DNA of 64,000 bases from Rhodanobacteraceae bacterium (GCA_004299555.1 SCQU01000010.1:124001-188000); one strand, 5' to 3'. Positions 41,381 to 51,802 are shown, counted from the stretch's first letter. Notes: generated by a model not told the origin, from the sequence alone. Numbers and translations: made by a program.

Positions 41381-43135
41381 TCAGGCCGGCGCGATCGCGT
41401 CGCGCACGAGTATCCCGCGACCGCGTGCCTGCCGCAGGTACGTCGCCGTGTCCATGCACTCGACGATCCGCCCCGCACGCATCACCGCGACCCGATCGAC
41501 CAGCGCCGCCAGCTGGCCAAGCCGGTGCGTGACCAGCAACACGCTGCGCCCGCGGACGGCTATTGCCAGTGCGGCGTACAGCCGCGCCGCGGTCGTGGCA
41601 TCGAGCCCCTCGGTGGGTTCGTCCAGCACCAGCACGGGGGCATCCTGCAGCAACGCACGCGCGATCGCGATGCGCCGCGCCTCGCCACCCGACACCCGCG
41701 CGCCGCCTTCGCCAAGCGGCGTATCGAGGCCGCGGGGCAACGCCGCAACAAAGGCGTCAAGCTGCGCTGCGTGCAGGGCACGCTCGATTTGCGCCGCCGT
41801 ACTGGCGGGCGCCGCGAGCCGCAGGTTGTCCCGCAACGAAAGGTCAAACAACGCGTTGCGTTGCGCGATCACCGCAATCGCACGGCGCACATCATCGCCG
41901 CGCAGCGTATCCAGCGGCTCGCCTCCAAACAGGATGCGCCCGCGTTGCAGCGGATAAAACTTCTGCAACGCAAGCAGGAGACTGCTTTTGCCGGCCCCCG
42001 AAGGGCCGACGATGGCCAGGCGCGCACCCGGCGCAAGGTCGAGGTCAACGCCATCCAGGGCCCACGGGGCGCCTGTCGCGTAGCGCAGCCGCACGCCCTC
42101 GAAGCGTATCGCGGGCGATGCGGCAACCGCTGCCGGTTCGACCGGCTCCCGGATGGCCGGCGGTGCATCCACGAGTTCGAAGACGCGCCGCGCCGCGGTC
42201 AGGGTGGCTTGCCACTGCGCCAGCGCCGGAGCAAGTGGGGTAATGAGTTCGAACAACGCCAGCACCAGCAGAGCCAGCATCACCAGGAGCGGCGGCGCGA
42301 GGGTGGCTCCGTGGGCGGCCGAAAGCGCCGGCACCAGCAACGCCGCCACGGTCAGTTGCGCGAGGGGCGTCGCGCCACCACCGCCGATCGCTTCCAGCCG
42401 CCCGATGCGCCGCCGCCGCGCGGCGATCCGTGCATCGAGCGCGGCAATCCGGCCGGCGTGCGCGTCAACGCCGCCCCACGCCAGCAGCTCGGCATGCCCG
42501 CGCAGCGCATCCGCCAACAGGCCGCGCAGCTCAGCTGCTTCGCGCACCACCGCTCCCGCGTCCGCCGCCGCACGACGCTGCACCCACAGCGGCAACACCA
42601 CGCCGCTCGCGATCACGGCCAGCATCAACACCGGCACGGAGGATGGCAGCACCGCCGCGGCCAGCAACAACACCGCCAGCGAGCCAATCGCCGCCACGAT
42701 CACGGGCACCAGCACCGAAAGGTAAAACTGTTCCAGCACATCGACGTCCGCACGCAACCGGGCGAACAGGTCCGCGCTCCGGAGCGCCGACAGGCGCGCC
42801 GGCGCCAGCGGGATCAGCTTGCAGAACAACCATGCGCGGAGACCGGACAGGGCCCGCAAGGTGGCGTCGTGCGTCGCCAGCCGTTCGCCATAGCGGCCGC
42901 CGGCGCGGGCAATCGCGAAACCGCGGATCGCGGCGGCGGGCGTGTAGTAATTGATCACTGCGCCGCTGGCACCGGCCAGGGCCATCGCCGCAATGAACCA
43001 TCCGGAAACCGCCATCAAACCAATTGCCGACAACGCCGCGACCGTTGCCAGCAGTACGCCGATCGCCATCCACGCGCGCCAGGGGCGCAACAGCCCGAAC
43101 AACCGGGATGCATCCGGGCTCAACCAGCGGCGCAT
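41381..43135 (-). CDS. cydC: CydC, thiol-exporting ABC transporter subunit
   Basis: A 584-residue fused membrane domain and ATPase, second half of the CydDC heterodimer that exports cysteine/glutathione and is needed for cytochrome bd assembly. N-terminal six-helix domain (about 1-320). ATPase: Walker A VGPSGAGKSS, signature RVSGGEARRIAIARALL, Walker B VLVLDEPTEGLD, H-loop LVTHRLGQL. The GLMAVSGWFI motif near residue 40 is typical of CydC. It overlaps cydD by 16 bp. Last gene of cydABX-DC. Confidence 0.94.
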   Translation of the reverse strand: MRRWLSPDASRLFGLLRPWRAWMAIGVLLATVAALSAIGLMAVSGWFIAAMALAGASGAVINYYTPAAAIRGFAIARAGGRYGERLATHDATLRALSGLRAWLFCKLIPLAPARLSALRSADLFARLRADVDVLEQFYLSVLVPVIVAAIGSLAVLLLAAAVLPSSVPVLMLAVIASGVVLPLWVQRRAAADAGAVVREAAELRGLLADALRGHAELLAWGGVDAHAGRIAALDARIAARRRRIGRLEAIGGGGATPLAQLTVAALLVPALSAAHGATLAPPLLVMLALLVLALFELITPLAPALAQWQATLTAARRVFELVDAPPAIREPVEPAAVAASPAIRFEGVRLRYATGAPWALDGVDLDLAPGARLAIVGPSGAGKSSLLLALQKFYPLQRGRILFGGEPLDTLRGDDVRRAIAVIAQRNALFDLSLRDNLRLAAPASTAAQIERALHAAQLDAFVAALPRGLDTPLGEGGARVSGGEARRIAIARALLQDAPVLVLDEPTEGLDATTAARLYAALAIAVRGRSVLLVTHRLGQLAALVDRVAVMRAGRIVECMDTATYLRQARGRGILVRDAIAPA

Positions 43136-44886
43136 GTTTGGTCAGCCTGCAGCAGTCTCGCGAAAGCGCCGCCGCGATCCGCCAGTTCGCGCGGCGGGCC
43201 CTGTTCGACAATCCGTCCAGCCTCGAGCACGGCGACCTGGTCGGCGGCGCAGGCCGTTTCCAGCCGGTGCACGACCACCAGCACCGCGCGCGTCGAGGCC
43301 CAGGCACGGATGGCGCGTTCGACCACCGCCGCGTTCACCGCGTCGAGATGTGCCGTGGGCTCATCCAGCAACAGCACGCGCGCGCCCTCGCGCAGCCATA
43401 CGCGGGCCAGGGCGAGGCGCTGCAGTTCACCGCCCGAAAGCCCCACGCCGTGCTCGCCAAGCGGGGTGTCCCACCCCTGCGGCAGGCGCGCGATCACGGT
43501 ATCCAGCCCGGTGATGCGGGCCGCGCGCGCCACCGCGGAGGCATCGGCCGCCGGGCGTACCAGCAACAGGTTGTCGCGGACACTCCCCTCAAATACGTGC
43601 GGCTGCTGCGGCAGCCACGCGATCCGCGCGCGCCACTGCGCAAGGTCCAGGTCAACGAGATCGATGCCGTCCACGCTCACCCGCCCGGATCGTGGCGTTG
43701 CAAAGCCGAGCAGAAGATCCAGCAGTGTGCTTTTGCCGGCGCCGCTCGCACCCACCAGTGCCGTGATGCAGCACGGCGCGATCTCGAGCGAACAGCCCTC
43801 GAGTACTCCTGCGCGCCCCGCGTGCGCGAAGCCAACCGACTCCAGACGGGCGACCGGGGCGGTGACCGGCGGCACGCCTTGCCCGCCCTGCGGCGACGCC
43901 GCGGACACGGGGGCTTCTGCCAGCGCGGCCAATGGCGCCGCGGCCGCGAGTGCGTCCATGCGCGCATGCCGCAGCGCGCCCAGCGCCCGCAGCGGCAGGT
44001 AGAACTCCGGCGCCAGCAGCAGGATAAACAAGCCCTGGCGAAACGCCACCTCGTGCCAGAGCAGGCGGAACCCGATCAGTACCGCGACGATCGCGATGCT
44101 GACTGCCGCGAAAAATTCCAGCACCAGTGCCGACAGGAACGCGATCCGCAACACCTGCAACGTAACCTTCCGATACCCCTCGCCGTCGCGTTCCAGGCGG
44201 TCGGCAACGCGCTCGGCAGCGCCGAGCTGGCGCAAGGTGACCAGCCCGCCGAGTGCGTCCATGAACGCGGCGCCCAGCCGCGTGAGCTGCGCGAGGCGTT
44301 CGCGGCTGGCCCGTTCCGCCGCGCCGCCAACCAGCACCATGAAGACGGGGATCAGCGGCGCCGTCAGCAGCAGCGCCAGCCCCGAGATCCAGTCCGCCGG
44401 AAACACGAACAACGCGAGCAGCAGCGGTACCGTTACCGCGGCCGTAGCCTGCGGGAGGTAGCGCGCCGCATACGGCAGCAGCGCGTCGACGCCATCCACC
44501 AGCCGCGTGATCGCAGCGCCGCTCGCGAGTCCGCGCAGGCCGAGGGGCCCAAGTGACTGCGCGCGCGCAAGCAACTGCTTGCGTACCCGCACCGCCAGGG
44601 CGAGCCCGGCGCCATCGGCAACCCGGCGCGCGTGCTGCCCCAGCCACCAGCGCACGGGCGCCAGCCCGATGAGGCCAAGCCACTGGGGCCACAGCGCTGC
44701 AAGCGCGGCGTGCCGAAACAACGCCGCGTCGAGGATTCCAGCCAACAGCCATGCCTGCGCAACCGCAACCACGGTCTGGAGGGCGGTCGAGGCCGCCGAG
44801 TGCGCAAGCGGGCGGCGCAGCGTCCGGGCTTCGCCGCGCAACCACTCACGGCCTGCGGCGGAGGGCAGGTTCAGGCCTTGGGCCAT
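43120..44886 (-). CDS. cydD: CydD, thiol-exporting ABC transporter subunit
   Basis: A 588-residue partner of CydC. Membrane domain (about 1-340) with QAWLLAGILDAALF and ASGAAITRLVDGVDAL. ATPase: Walker A VGASGAGKSTLLDLLLGF, signature GLSGGELQRLALARVWL, Walker B RVLLLDEPTAHLD, H-loop VVVHRLETA. The ATG at 44886 is chosen because the in-frame extension to 44985 is unrelated. It follows the CydX-like gene by 16 bp, so it belongs to the bd oxidase operon. Confidence 0.94.
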   Translation of the reverse strand: MAQGLNLPSAAGREWLRGEARTLRRPLAHSAASTALQTVVAVAQAWLLAGILDAALFRHAALAALWPQWLGLIGLAPVRWWLGQHARRVADGAGLALAVRVRKQLLARAQSLGPLGLRGLASGAAITRLVDGVDALLPYAARYLPQATAAVTVPLLLALFVFPADWISGLALLLTAPLIPVFMVLVGGAAERASRERLAQLTRLGAAFMDALGGLVTLRQLGAAERVADRLERDGEGYRKVTLQVLRIAFLSALVLEFFAAVSIAIVAVLIGFRLLWHEVAFRQGLFILLLAPEFYLPLRALGALRHARMDALAAAAPLAALAEAPVSAASPQGGQGVPPVTAPVARLESVGFAHAGRAGVLEGCSLEIAPCCITALVGASGAGKSTLLDLLLGFATPRSGRVSVDGIDLVDLDLAQWRARIAWLPQQPHVFEGSVRDNLLLVRPAADASAVARAARITGLDTVIARLPQGWDTPLGEHGVGLSGGELQRLALARVWLREGARVLLLDEPTAHLDAVNAAVVERAIRAWASTRAVLVVVHRLETACAADQVAVLEAGRIVEQGPPRELADRGGAFARLLQADQTCAAG

Positions 44887-44902
44887 GCTAAAACCCGCCG
44901 CA

Positions 44903-45127
44903 CTAGCCTTGCCCGGATCCAGGGCCGGCGCGTGGCCGGGGCCCTGCCGACCCCTGCTCTTCCTGCGCATCCAGCAACGCCGCACCCGCGGCCGCGACCA
45001 GCACGATCATCACGGTGCCGACCAGCCAGGCGAAATACCAGGCACCAAGGTCACCGAGCACCGCCGCGAGGATGATCACGATCACGGCCAGCAGCAGGAA
45101 CAGCAGGAAATATCCGAAGGTTTTCAT
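44903..45127 (-). CDS. CydX-like small subunit with an additional N-terminal membrane helix
   Basis: A 74-residue protein. Residues 28-52 carry the CydX/YbgT signature WYFAWLVGTVMIVLVAAAGA with W30-YFAW, ending in a Glu/Gln-rich tail. Normal CydX is about 37 residues with one helix; here a full extra helix (residues 5-24, GYFLLFLLLAVIVIILAAVL) precedes it. Its place between cydB (9 bp) and cydD matches cydX. CydX stabilises the haem-bearing CydA subunit; the added helix is not part of the standard subunit. The ribosome site GAGGCG supports the long form. Confidence 0.75.
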   Translation of the reverse strand: MKTFGYFLLFLLLAVIVIILAAVLGDLGAWYFAWLVGTVMIVLVAAAGAALLDAQEEQGSAGPRPRAGPGSGQG

Positions 45128-45136
45128 CGCATCGCC

Positions 45137-46269
45137 TCAGTACGCGTGCTCATCGTGCTCGATCTGGGTGGCCTGAACCTTGCCGCGCATCACCCAGAAC
45201 GCCCAGCTCGTGTACCAGATGACCAGCGGGATGAATACCAGGGTGAAGCCGAGCATCCAGGCCAGTGTCAGCTGGCTCGAACTTGCGTTCCACAGCGTCA
45301 GGCTCATCGACGGGTTGCTGCTGGAGGGCAGCAGGAATGGGAACAGCGCGGCGCCGGCGGTTCCGATCACGCCGAGCCACGCCAGCGCGCCCAGCCACCA
45401 GCCGAGGTGCGAACGGCCACCCTGCCCCGCCGCGAGCGCCCCCAGCATGCCGAGGAAGCCCAGTACCGGCAGCAACCACAGCGCCGGGTGGGCCGAAAAA
45501 TTGGCGAGCCAGGCACCTGCGGTGATCGCGACGTGCTCATCGAGCGGCGTCTGGGGAACGCCCGCGCCGGAACCGCTGACGAGCCGGTAGCCGTCGAGCC
45601 CGTGCACCCAGAAGCCACCGGCCGCAAACAGCACGACCGCGGCAATCGCGGCCACCGTGACCAGCCCGCGGGCCCGTTTCCAGATCGCCCCGTCCGCGCC
45701 GTTCATCACCGTCAGCGCGCCCATCACCACCGACAGCGCCAGCGCGAGCAGACCACACAGGATCGCAAAGGGATTCAACAGCGCGAGAAAGCTGCCCGTA
45801 TAGAACGAAGTCAGGTTCCACTCGAAGTGGAACGGCACGCCGTGGAACAGGTTGCCGATCGCGGCTCCGAACACGACCATCGGCACGGCGCCACTCACCA
45901 GCAGGCTCCAGTCCCACAGGTTGCGCCACGTCGCATCCGCCAGCTTGCTGCGGTACTCGAACCCGAGCGGCCGCACGATCATCGACCACAGCAACACCAG
46001 CATCACGACGTAGAAGCCGGAAAACGCGGTGGCATAGATCAACGGGAACGCCGCGAATACGGCGCCGCCGCCGAGCACGAACCACACCTGGTTGCCGTCC
46101 CAGTGCGGGCCGATCACGTTGAGGACGACGCGCCGCTCCATATCGGTACGCCCGACCCGGCGGAGGATCGTGCCCACCCCATGTCCATGCCCACCATCAC
46201 CGCGAGGCCCACCAGCAGGAGGCCAAGCAGCAACCACCAGGTGAATTGCAGGATCGCGTAGACGCCCAT
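45137..46269 (-). pseudogene. cydB: Cytochrome bd oxidase subunit II, cydB (frameshifted as read)
   Basis: The N-terminus starts at ATG 46269 (MGVYAILQFTWWLLLGLLLV, then VMVGMDMG) and the remainder (VGTILRRVGRTDMERRVVLNVIGPHWDGNQVWF onward) continues in another frame. The break is in the run CCCC at 46177-46180: GGGGTGGGC where GGGCGTGGGC is expected, i.e. one base missing. With that base restored the protein would be 377 residues, the normal CydB length. It would carry the expected helices and the C-terminal block WYTSWAFWVMRGKV. Either a recent inactivating deletion or a sequencing/assembly error; the intact neighbours and otherwise conserved sequence make an error quite likely. It overlaps no neighbour: cydA ends at 46273. 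Confidence 0.9.
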
Positions 46270-46272
46270 CGT

Positions 46273-47859
46273 TCAGTCCTCCAGGTAGCCGGAAGGAGCC
46301 GCCGCGACAGGCGTCGCCGCAGCGTACGCGGCGCCCGCACCTGGCGCGGGCGGCCCCTCGCGGATCGCGCGCACCATCAACACCATTTCAATCACGATGA
46401 ACAGCGTGTACAGCAGCACGAAGCCCGCCAGCGAGAACACCATGTAGGCGACCCCGTGCGTCGACGCACTCATCCAGGTCGGCAGCACGTGATACACCGT
46501 CCACGGCTGGCGGCCGAGCTCGGCCACCAGCCAACCCATTTCGTTGGCAAGGAATGGCACCGGCAGCATCCACACCGCGAGCTTCAGGAACCAGCGCCGC
46601 TCCTGCACGCGATTGCGCAGCGTATAGAGGACGGCCAGCACGAAGAACGCCAGCATCGCAAGACCAAGGGCAACCATCAGCCGGAACGACCAGAACACGG
46701 CCGCGACCGGGGGAATGCTGTCCCGCGCGGCTTGCCGGATCTGCCGCGGCGTCGCCTTGCCGACGTCCGGCGCATAGCGCTGCACCAGGAAGCCGTAGCC
46801 GAGGTCCTCCCGATGCGCATTGAACCGCGCGAGTGCCGCCGCATCGTGACGGTCCTTCGACAACGCCTGCAGCGCCTGCACCGCCGGGATGCCAGCCTCG
46901 ATCCGGCCGATGGCCTCCGTCTGCAGCGTGTCGAAGCCCGGCATGCTGCCATGGATCGAATGCGTCACCAGCAGCGACAGGAGGTAGGGCACCTGCAGCA
47001 CACCCCGGTTGTCCTGTGCGTGCTGGTCCGGAAATGCGATCAGGTTGAATGGCATCGGAGCGGCCTCCGTCTGCCACAGGCCCTCCATCGCGGCCAGCTT
47101 GGCGGGCTGGGCCTGCGCGGCCACGAAACCCAAAGCGTCGCCCAGGGTGATGACGCCCATCGTCGCGAGCACGCCAAACAGGGCCGCCATCCGGAACGAG
47201 CGCCTGGCCAGGTCCAGATGCCGCCGCTTCAGCATGTAGTACGCGCTGATCCCGGCGACGAAGATCGCAGCCGTCACGTAGCCGGCGATCGAGGTATGCA
47301 CGAACTTGGATTGCGCGTCCGCGTTGAACACGAGTTGCGTGAACGAGTCCAGCTCCATGCGCATCGTCGTCGGGTTGAAAAACGCGCCGTGGGGATCCTG
47401 CATGAAGCTGTTTGCGATCAGGATCCACAGGGCGGACAGGTTGGAACCCAGCGCCACCAGCCACGTCACCGCGAGGTGCTGGCCCCTGGAAAGGCGCTGC
47501 CAACCGAAGACCATCAGGCCGACGAACGTCGATTCCATGAAGAACGCCATCAAGCCCTCGATCGCCAGCGGGGCCCCGAAGATGTCACCGACGAAGCTCG
47601 AGTAGAACGACCAATTGGTGCCGAACTGGAATTCCATCGTGAGGCCCGTCGCGACGCCGAGGGCGAAGTTGATCATGAACAACTTGCCCCAGAACTGCGC
47701 CATCTCCCGGTAGATCGCCTTGCCGGTGACGACGTAGACCGTTTCCATCGCCGCCAGCAGAAAACTCAGGCCCAGCGTCAAGGGCACGAACAGGAAGTGG
47801 TAGAGCACGGTGACGGCGAACTGCAGCCGCGAAAGGTCCACTACGGTGATGTCATGCAT
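46273..47859 (-). CDS. cydA: Cytochrome bd oxidase subunit I, long Q-loop
   Basis: A 528-residue quinol oxidase subunit. Haem ligands: H21 (VTVLYHFLFVPLTLG, haem b595), H188 (SKFVHTSIAGY, haem b558) and the Met in VFWSFRLMVAL (haem b558). The Q-loop is long, as in E. coli CydA (WQTEAAPMPFNLIAFPDQ ... EDLGYGFLVQRYAPDVGKAT), so it belongs to the L subfamily. ATG 47859 (MHDITVVDLSRLQFAV) is preferred over an upstream in-frame start at 47991, because homology starts there. It gives high-affinity O2 reduction, usually resistant to sulfide and NO, fitting the sulfide and denitrification genes nearby. Confidence 0.95.
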   Translation of the reverse strand: MHDITVVDLSRLQFAVTVLYHFLFVPLTLGLSFLLAAMETVYVVTGKAIYREMAQFWGKLFMINFALGVATGLTMEFQFGTNWSFYSSFVGDIFGAPLAIEGLMAFFMESTFVGLMVFGWQRLSRGQHLAVTWLVALGSNLSALWILIANSFMQDPHGAFFNPTTMRMELDSFTQLVFNADAQSKFVHTSIAGYVTAAIFVAGISAYYMLKRRHLDLARRSFRMAALFGVLATMGVITLGDALGFVAAQAQPAKLAAMEGLWQTEAAPMPFNLIAFPDQHAQDNRGVLQVPYLLSLLVTHSIHGSMPGFDTLQTEAIGRIEAGIPAVQALQALSKDRHDAAALARFNAHREDLGYGFLVQRYAPDVGKATPRQIRQAARDSIPPVAAVFWSFRLMVALGLAMLAFFVLAVLYTLRNRVQERRWFLKLAVWMLPVPFLANEMGWLVAELGRQPWTVYHVLPTWMSASTHGVAYMVFSLAGFVLLYTLFIVIEMVLMVRAIREGPPAPGAGAAYAAATPVAAAPSGYLED

Positions 47860-47929
47860 GGGGTAGAACCTTTGCCCGGTGGGTGCCTGGTTACGCCGGC
47901 CGATCTTCCCCGGCCGGGGGCGCAAGGTT

Positions 47930-47943
47930 GTGACAATTCTCAA
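47930..47943. promoter_or_regulatory. Weak FNR-like box before cydA
   Basis: GTGACAATTCTCAA (minus-strand TTGAGAATTGTCAC), 7/10, 70 bp before the cydA start. Position suits anaerobic activation of cydABX-DC. Confidence 0.35.
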
Positions 47944-48092
47944 CTGCGCCGCGCATCCGGCTCGCAGCGTGGGCGATGGCCCCACCAGCAACCAGACGGC
48001 GTGGTGCCGGCTTTGGTGCGATTCGGGCCCCTTCGCCGCGCCCGTGATCTTTCCTGCCGAAGCCGGGCGCGCGCCCGATGCAGGGCCCGAAG

Positions 48093-48106
48093 TTGAGCAT
48101 GATCAA
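48093..48106. promoter_or_regulatory. FNR/Anr-type box before the PhaC-like/phosphoketolase unit
   Basis: TTGAGCATGATCAA, 9/10 to TTGAT-N4-ATCAA, centred about 62 bp before the ATG at 48162. One of the best matches in the window. Confidence 0.65.
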
Positions 48107-48161
48107 CTTCGACGATGATCGGCCACGATAACTTGGCTACGTTGCCATCCAAGGCCCCGCA

Positions 48162-49295
48162 ATGCCCACCCGCAAATCGGCACATCCCAACCCGATCTTC
48201 AACGTTCCGTTTTTCTGGCCGGTGCTGATGGCCGCCCGGATGGCGGAGGAAGGCCTCGAGCTGGCAGTACACAACGTCAAGTTTCTGGACGAGGAACTGC
48301 GCCTGCACGGCGGGCTCAAGCCACGCCTTGCCACCGCCCACCGCGTGCGCCTGAAGCTGCGCACGCTCGATCTTTGCGACTATTCGGCGCCGCACGACCG
48401 GGCCGTTCCCACACTCGTCGATGCGCCCTACGCGGGGCACACCTCGATGATCGCCGACTACCACGAAGGCCAGAGCCTGATGCAAACCCTGGGCCGGCAT
48501 CACGCCGGTCCGCTGTTCTTGACCGACTGGCACTCGGCCACCCTCGACATGAAGGACCTGGAGGTCGACCAGTACCTGGCCGAATTGCTGGCCTGCATCG
48601 ATGACCTTGGCGGCCGCGTGAACCTGGTCGGCCTGTGCCAGGGCGGCTGGATGACCGCCATGCTGGCCGCACGTTATCCGGACAAGGTGGCCAGCCTGGT
48701 ACTGGCCGGCGCGCCGATCGACACCCACGCCGGCAGCGGGCCGCTGGTGCGTATGGTCAAGCGCAGCCCGCTCGGCTTCTACCAGGAACTGGTCGCCAGC
48801 GGCGGCGGCCTGCTGCCGGGCCGTTACATGCTGGCCGGCTGGAAGAACATGCATCCCGAGCAACACTACGTGGAAGAGCACATCGACCTGTACGAGCACG
48901 TCGACGATCCGGTCTGGCTGGCCAAGGCCGAGGCCTTCGAACGCTGGTACGAAAACCCGTTGGACCTGCCGGGACGCTGGTACCTCCAGGTGATCGACCA
49001 GCTCTTCAAACGCAACCTGCTGGCCAAGGGCGAATACGTGGCGCTGGGACGCAGGCTGGACCTGAAGGCCATCACCTGCCCACTTTTTCTACTGGCCGGC
49101 GAGAACGATGACATCACGCCGCACCAGCAGGTGTTTGCAGCGGCGAGGCTCATGGGCACGCCCAGGAACCGCATCGTCAAGCGCCTCGTTCCCGGCGGTC
49201 ACGTCGGCCTGTTCATGGGCGCACGCAACCTTAAGGAGGTCTGGCCACAGGTTGCCGAATGGATGGCCGCGCAGGCCGGCGCGCGGCACAAGTAA
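48162..49295 (+). CDS. PhaC-like alpha/beta hydrolase
   Basis: A 377-residue alpha/beta-hydrolase. The lipase-type box has cysteine as nucleophile, G-L-C159-Q-G, in [19 protein letters not shown], as in polyhydroxyalkanoate synthases. Asp is in [10 protein letters not shown] and His in [11 protein letters not shown]. The length is near class III PhaC (about 360) but the sequence around it differs from canonical synthases, and no PhaE/PhaR partner is visible. Proteins of this type recur beside phosphoketolase and phosphotransacetylase genes, so a role in acyl-CoA/acyl-phosphate or PHA-related metabolism under oxygen limitation is inferred. FNR-type box in front. Confidence 0.8.
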   Translation: MPTRKSAHPNPIFNVPFFWPVLMAARMAEEGLELAVHNVKFLDEELRLHGGLKPRLATAHRVRLKLRTLDLCDYSAPHDRAVPTLVDAPYAGHTSMIADYHEGQSLMQTLGRHHAGPLFLTDWHSATLDMKDLEVDQYLAELLACIDDLGGRVNLVGLCQGGWMTAMLAARYPDKVASLVLAGAPIDTHAGSGPLVRMVKRSPLGFYQELVASGGGLLPGRYMLAGWKNMHPEQHYVEEHIDLYEHVDDPVWLAKAEAFERWYENPLDLPGRWYLQVIDQLFKRNLLAKGEYVALGRRLDLKAITCPLFLLAGENDDITPHQQVFAAARLMGTPRNRIVKRLVPGGHVGLFMGARNLKEVWPQVAEWMAAQAGARHK

Positions 49296-49408
49296 AGCGG
49301 AAGCCGCGGTACCGCTTCCTGCCGCGCACACCACCCGGTCCCGCCGGTAGGGGATCGAACGGCCCGGCCATCACCACTACCGGCAGGCGTCAGGCACCGC
49401 CGGGCAAG

Positions 49409-49422
49409 TTGATTGCCATCAC
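49409..49422. promoter_or_regulatory. FNR-like box before phosphoketolase
   Basis: TTGATTGCCATCAC, 9/10, ending 22 bp before the xfp ATG. This is closer to the start than at other genes, so it could mark a short leader, a repressing position, or chance. Confidence 0.4.
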
Positions 49423-49444
49423 CAGCACACACAGGACACAACCC

Positions 49445-51802
49445 ATGAGCACACTCAGCCCCGAATTGCTCCACCAGATCGACGCCTGGTGGCGTGCCGC
49501 CAACTACCTTTCGGTCGGGCAGATTTACCTCTACGACAACCCGCTGCTGAGGCGGCCGCTGGCGCTGGCGGACATCAAGCACATGCTGCTCGGCCACTGG
49601 GGCACGACGCCCGGCCAGAACTTCATCTACGCGCATCTCAATCGCGTCATCAAGCAATACGATCTCGACATGATCTATGTCTCGGGCCCCGGCCACGGCG
49701 GCCCGGCGGTGGTGGGCAACGCGTATCTTGAGGGCACCTACAGCGAGATCTATCCCGACATCAGTCAGGATGAGGCCGGGCTGCGCAAGCTGTTCTGCCA
49801 GTTTTCGTTTCCCGGCGGCATCCCCAGCCATGCCTCGCCGGAATGGCCGGGGTCGATCCACGAGGGCGGCGAGCTCGGCTATTCGCTGAGCCACTCCTTC
49901 GGCGCCGTGTTCGACAATCCCGACTTGATCGTGGCCTGCGTGGTCGGCGACGGCGAGGCGGAAACCGGGCCGCTCGCGACGTCGTGGCATTCCAACAAGT
50001 TCCTGAACCCGGCGACCGATGGCGCGGTGCTGCCGATCCTGCACCTCAACGGTTACAAGATCTCCAATCCCACCGTGCTCGCGCGCATCGGCCGCGAGGA
50101 ACTGGAACAGTTGCTGCGCGGCTACGGCTGGACGCCCATCTTCGTCGAAGGCCACGAGCCGGAAAAAATGCATCAGGCGATGGCCGCCGCGCTCGACACG
50201 GCGGTGCAGCAGATCAAACAGATCCAGCACGACGCGCGGGTCAATGGCAAGGCCGCACGGCCGCGCTGGCCCATGATCGTGCTCAAGTCGCCCAAGGGCT
50301 GGACCGGGCCGAAGGTGGTCGACGGTGTGCAGGTTGAAGGCACCTTTCGCGCGCATCAGGTGCCGCTGTCCGATCCGGCAAGCCACCCCGAACATCTCAA
50401 ACTTCTTGAAGACTGGCTGCGCAGTTACCGCCCCGGGGAACTGTTTGACGCGTACGGCCGCCTGCAGCCGGAACTGGCAGCGCTGGCGCCCAAGGGTACC
50501 CGCCGCATGAGCGCGAACCCGCACGCCAACGGCGGCCTGCTCTTGCGCGACCTGCGCCTGCCGGACTATCGCGATTACGCGGTCGATGTCCCCGCGCCCG
50601 GCGTACGCGGGATCGGCGACACCCACGTGCTGGGCCGCTTTCTGCGGGACGTGGCCAAACTCAACGATGGACCGCGCAACTTCCGCGTATTCGGCCCCGA
50701 TGAAACGCTGTCCAACGGCCTGGAAGCGCTGTTCGATGTCACGCAGCGTCAATGGAATGCCGAGACCCTGCCGGACGACGAGTTCCTGGCGCCGGATGGC
50801 CGCGTGCTGGAAATGCTCAGCGAGCACCAGTGCGAAGGCTGGCTGGAAGGCTACCTTCTTACCGGGCGACATGGCCTCTTCAACTGCTACGAAGCCTTCA
50901 TCCACATCGTGGACTCGATGTTCAACCAGCACGCCAAGTGGTTGAAGGTCACCGCGCACCTGCCCTGGCGGCGCAAGATCGCCTCGCTCAACTATCTCCT
51001 GGCCTCGCACGTCTGGCGGCAGGACCACAACGGCTTCACCCACCAGGACCCGGGCTTCATCGATCACGTCGTCAACAAGAAAGCCGAGGTCGTGCGGGTG
51101 TACCTGCCGCCGGATGCGGACTGCCTGCTGTCGGTGATGGACCATTGCCTGCGCAGCCGCCACTACGTCAACGTGGTGGTCGCGGGCAAGCACCCGGCGC
51201 CGCAGTGGCTGTCGATGGATGCCGCGGTCAAGCATTGCGCCGAGGGCATCGGCATCTGGCAGTGGGCCAGCAACGACCGTGACGCCGGGCCGGACGTGGT
51301 GATGGCCTGCTGTGGCGACGTGCCCACGCTGGAAACGCTCGCGGCCGTTTCGATCCTGCGTGAACACCTGCCGGATCTGAAAATCCGGATGGTCAACGTG
51401 GTCGACCTGATGAAGCTGCAACCGCAGCGCGAGCACCCGCACGGCTTGAGCGATACGGATTTCGACGAGCTCTTCACCCGCGACAAGCCGGTCATCTTTG
51501 CCTTCCATGCCTATCCGTGGCTGATCCACCGGCTCACCTACCGCCGCACCAACCACGACAACCTCCACGTCCGCGGCTACAAGGAGGAAGGCACCGTCAC
51601 CACGCCCTTCGACATGACGGTATTGAACGATCTGGACCGCTTCCATCTGGTGATGGACGTCATCGACCGGGTGCCGCAGACGGGCGAGAAGGGTGTCTAT
51701 CTCAAACAACAGCTCGAAGACAAGCTGATCGAACACCGGCAGTACATCAACCAGTACGGTCAGGACCTGCCGGAAATCCGCGACTGGACATGGCACGCAT
51801 GA
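49445..51802 (+). CDS. xfp: Phosphoketolase (xylulose-5-P/fructose-6-P)
   Basis: A 785-residue thiamine-diphosphate enzyme that cleaves xylulose-5-P or fructose-6-P with phosphate to acetyl-phosphate. Signatures: [40 protein letters not shown], the ThDP motif [35 protein letters not shown] and SDEELxxL-like acid/base regions. The C-terminal domain contains [15 protein letters not shown]. Length is standard. It feeds acetyl-phosphate to the MaoC-Pta and AckA enzymes encoded just downstream, giving one ATP or acetyl-CoA per cleavage without redox steps. Its stop overlaps the next start (ATGA). Confidence 0.97.
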   Translation: MSTLSPELLHQIDAWWRAANYLSVGQIYLYDNPLLRRPLALADIKHMLLGHWGTTPGQNFIYAHLNRVIKQYDLDMIYVSGPGHGGPAVVGNAYLEGTYSEIYPDISQDEAGLRKLFCQFSFPGGIPSHASPEWPGSIHEGGELGYSLSHSFGAVFDNPDLIVACVVGDGEAETGPLATSWHSNKFLNPATDGAVLPILHLNGYKISNPTVLARIGREELEQLLRGYGWTPIFVEGHEPEKMHQAMAAALDTAVQQIKQIQHDARVNGKAARPRWPMIVLKSPKGWTGPKVVDGVQVEGTFRAHQVPLSDPASHPEHLKLLEDWLRSYRPGELFDAYGRLQPELAALAPKGTRRMSANPHANGGLLLRDLRLPDYRDYAVDVPAPGVRGIGDTHVLGRFLRDVAKLNDGPRNFRVFGPDETLSNGLEALFDVTQRQWNAETLPDDEFLAPDGRVLEMLSEHQCEGWLEGYLLTGRHGLFNCYEAFIHIVDSMFNQHAKWLKVTAHLPWRRKIASLNYLLASHVWRQDHNGFTHQDPGFIDHVVNKKAEVVRVYLPPDADCLLSVMDHCLRSRHYVNVVVAGKHPAPQWLSMDAAVKHCAEGIGIWQWASNDRDAGPDVVMACCGDVPTLETLAAVSILREHLPDLKIRMVNVVDLMKLQPQREHPHGLSDTDFDELFTRDKPVIFAFHAYPWLIHRLTYRRTNHDNLHVRGYKEEGTVTTPFDMTVLNDLDRFHLVMDVIDRVPQTGEKGVYLKQQLEDKLIEHRQYINQYGQDLPEIRDWTWHA

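Larger units (their letters stand above)
47860..48161. other. Divergent promoter region, cydA / PhaC-like gene
   Basis: About 300 bp containing two FNR-like repeats (47930-47943 and 48093-48106) that face the two divergent transcription units. No ORF. Confidence 0.45.

Noticed and set aside
41288-44002. 904-codon plus-strand frame opposite cydDC
   Set aside because: Antisense shadow; low-complexity Arg/Gln/Ala translation, whereas the minus strand has complete CydC and CydD motifs.
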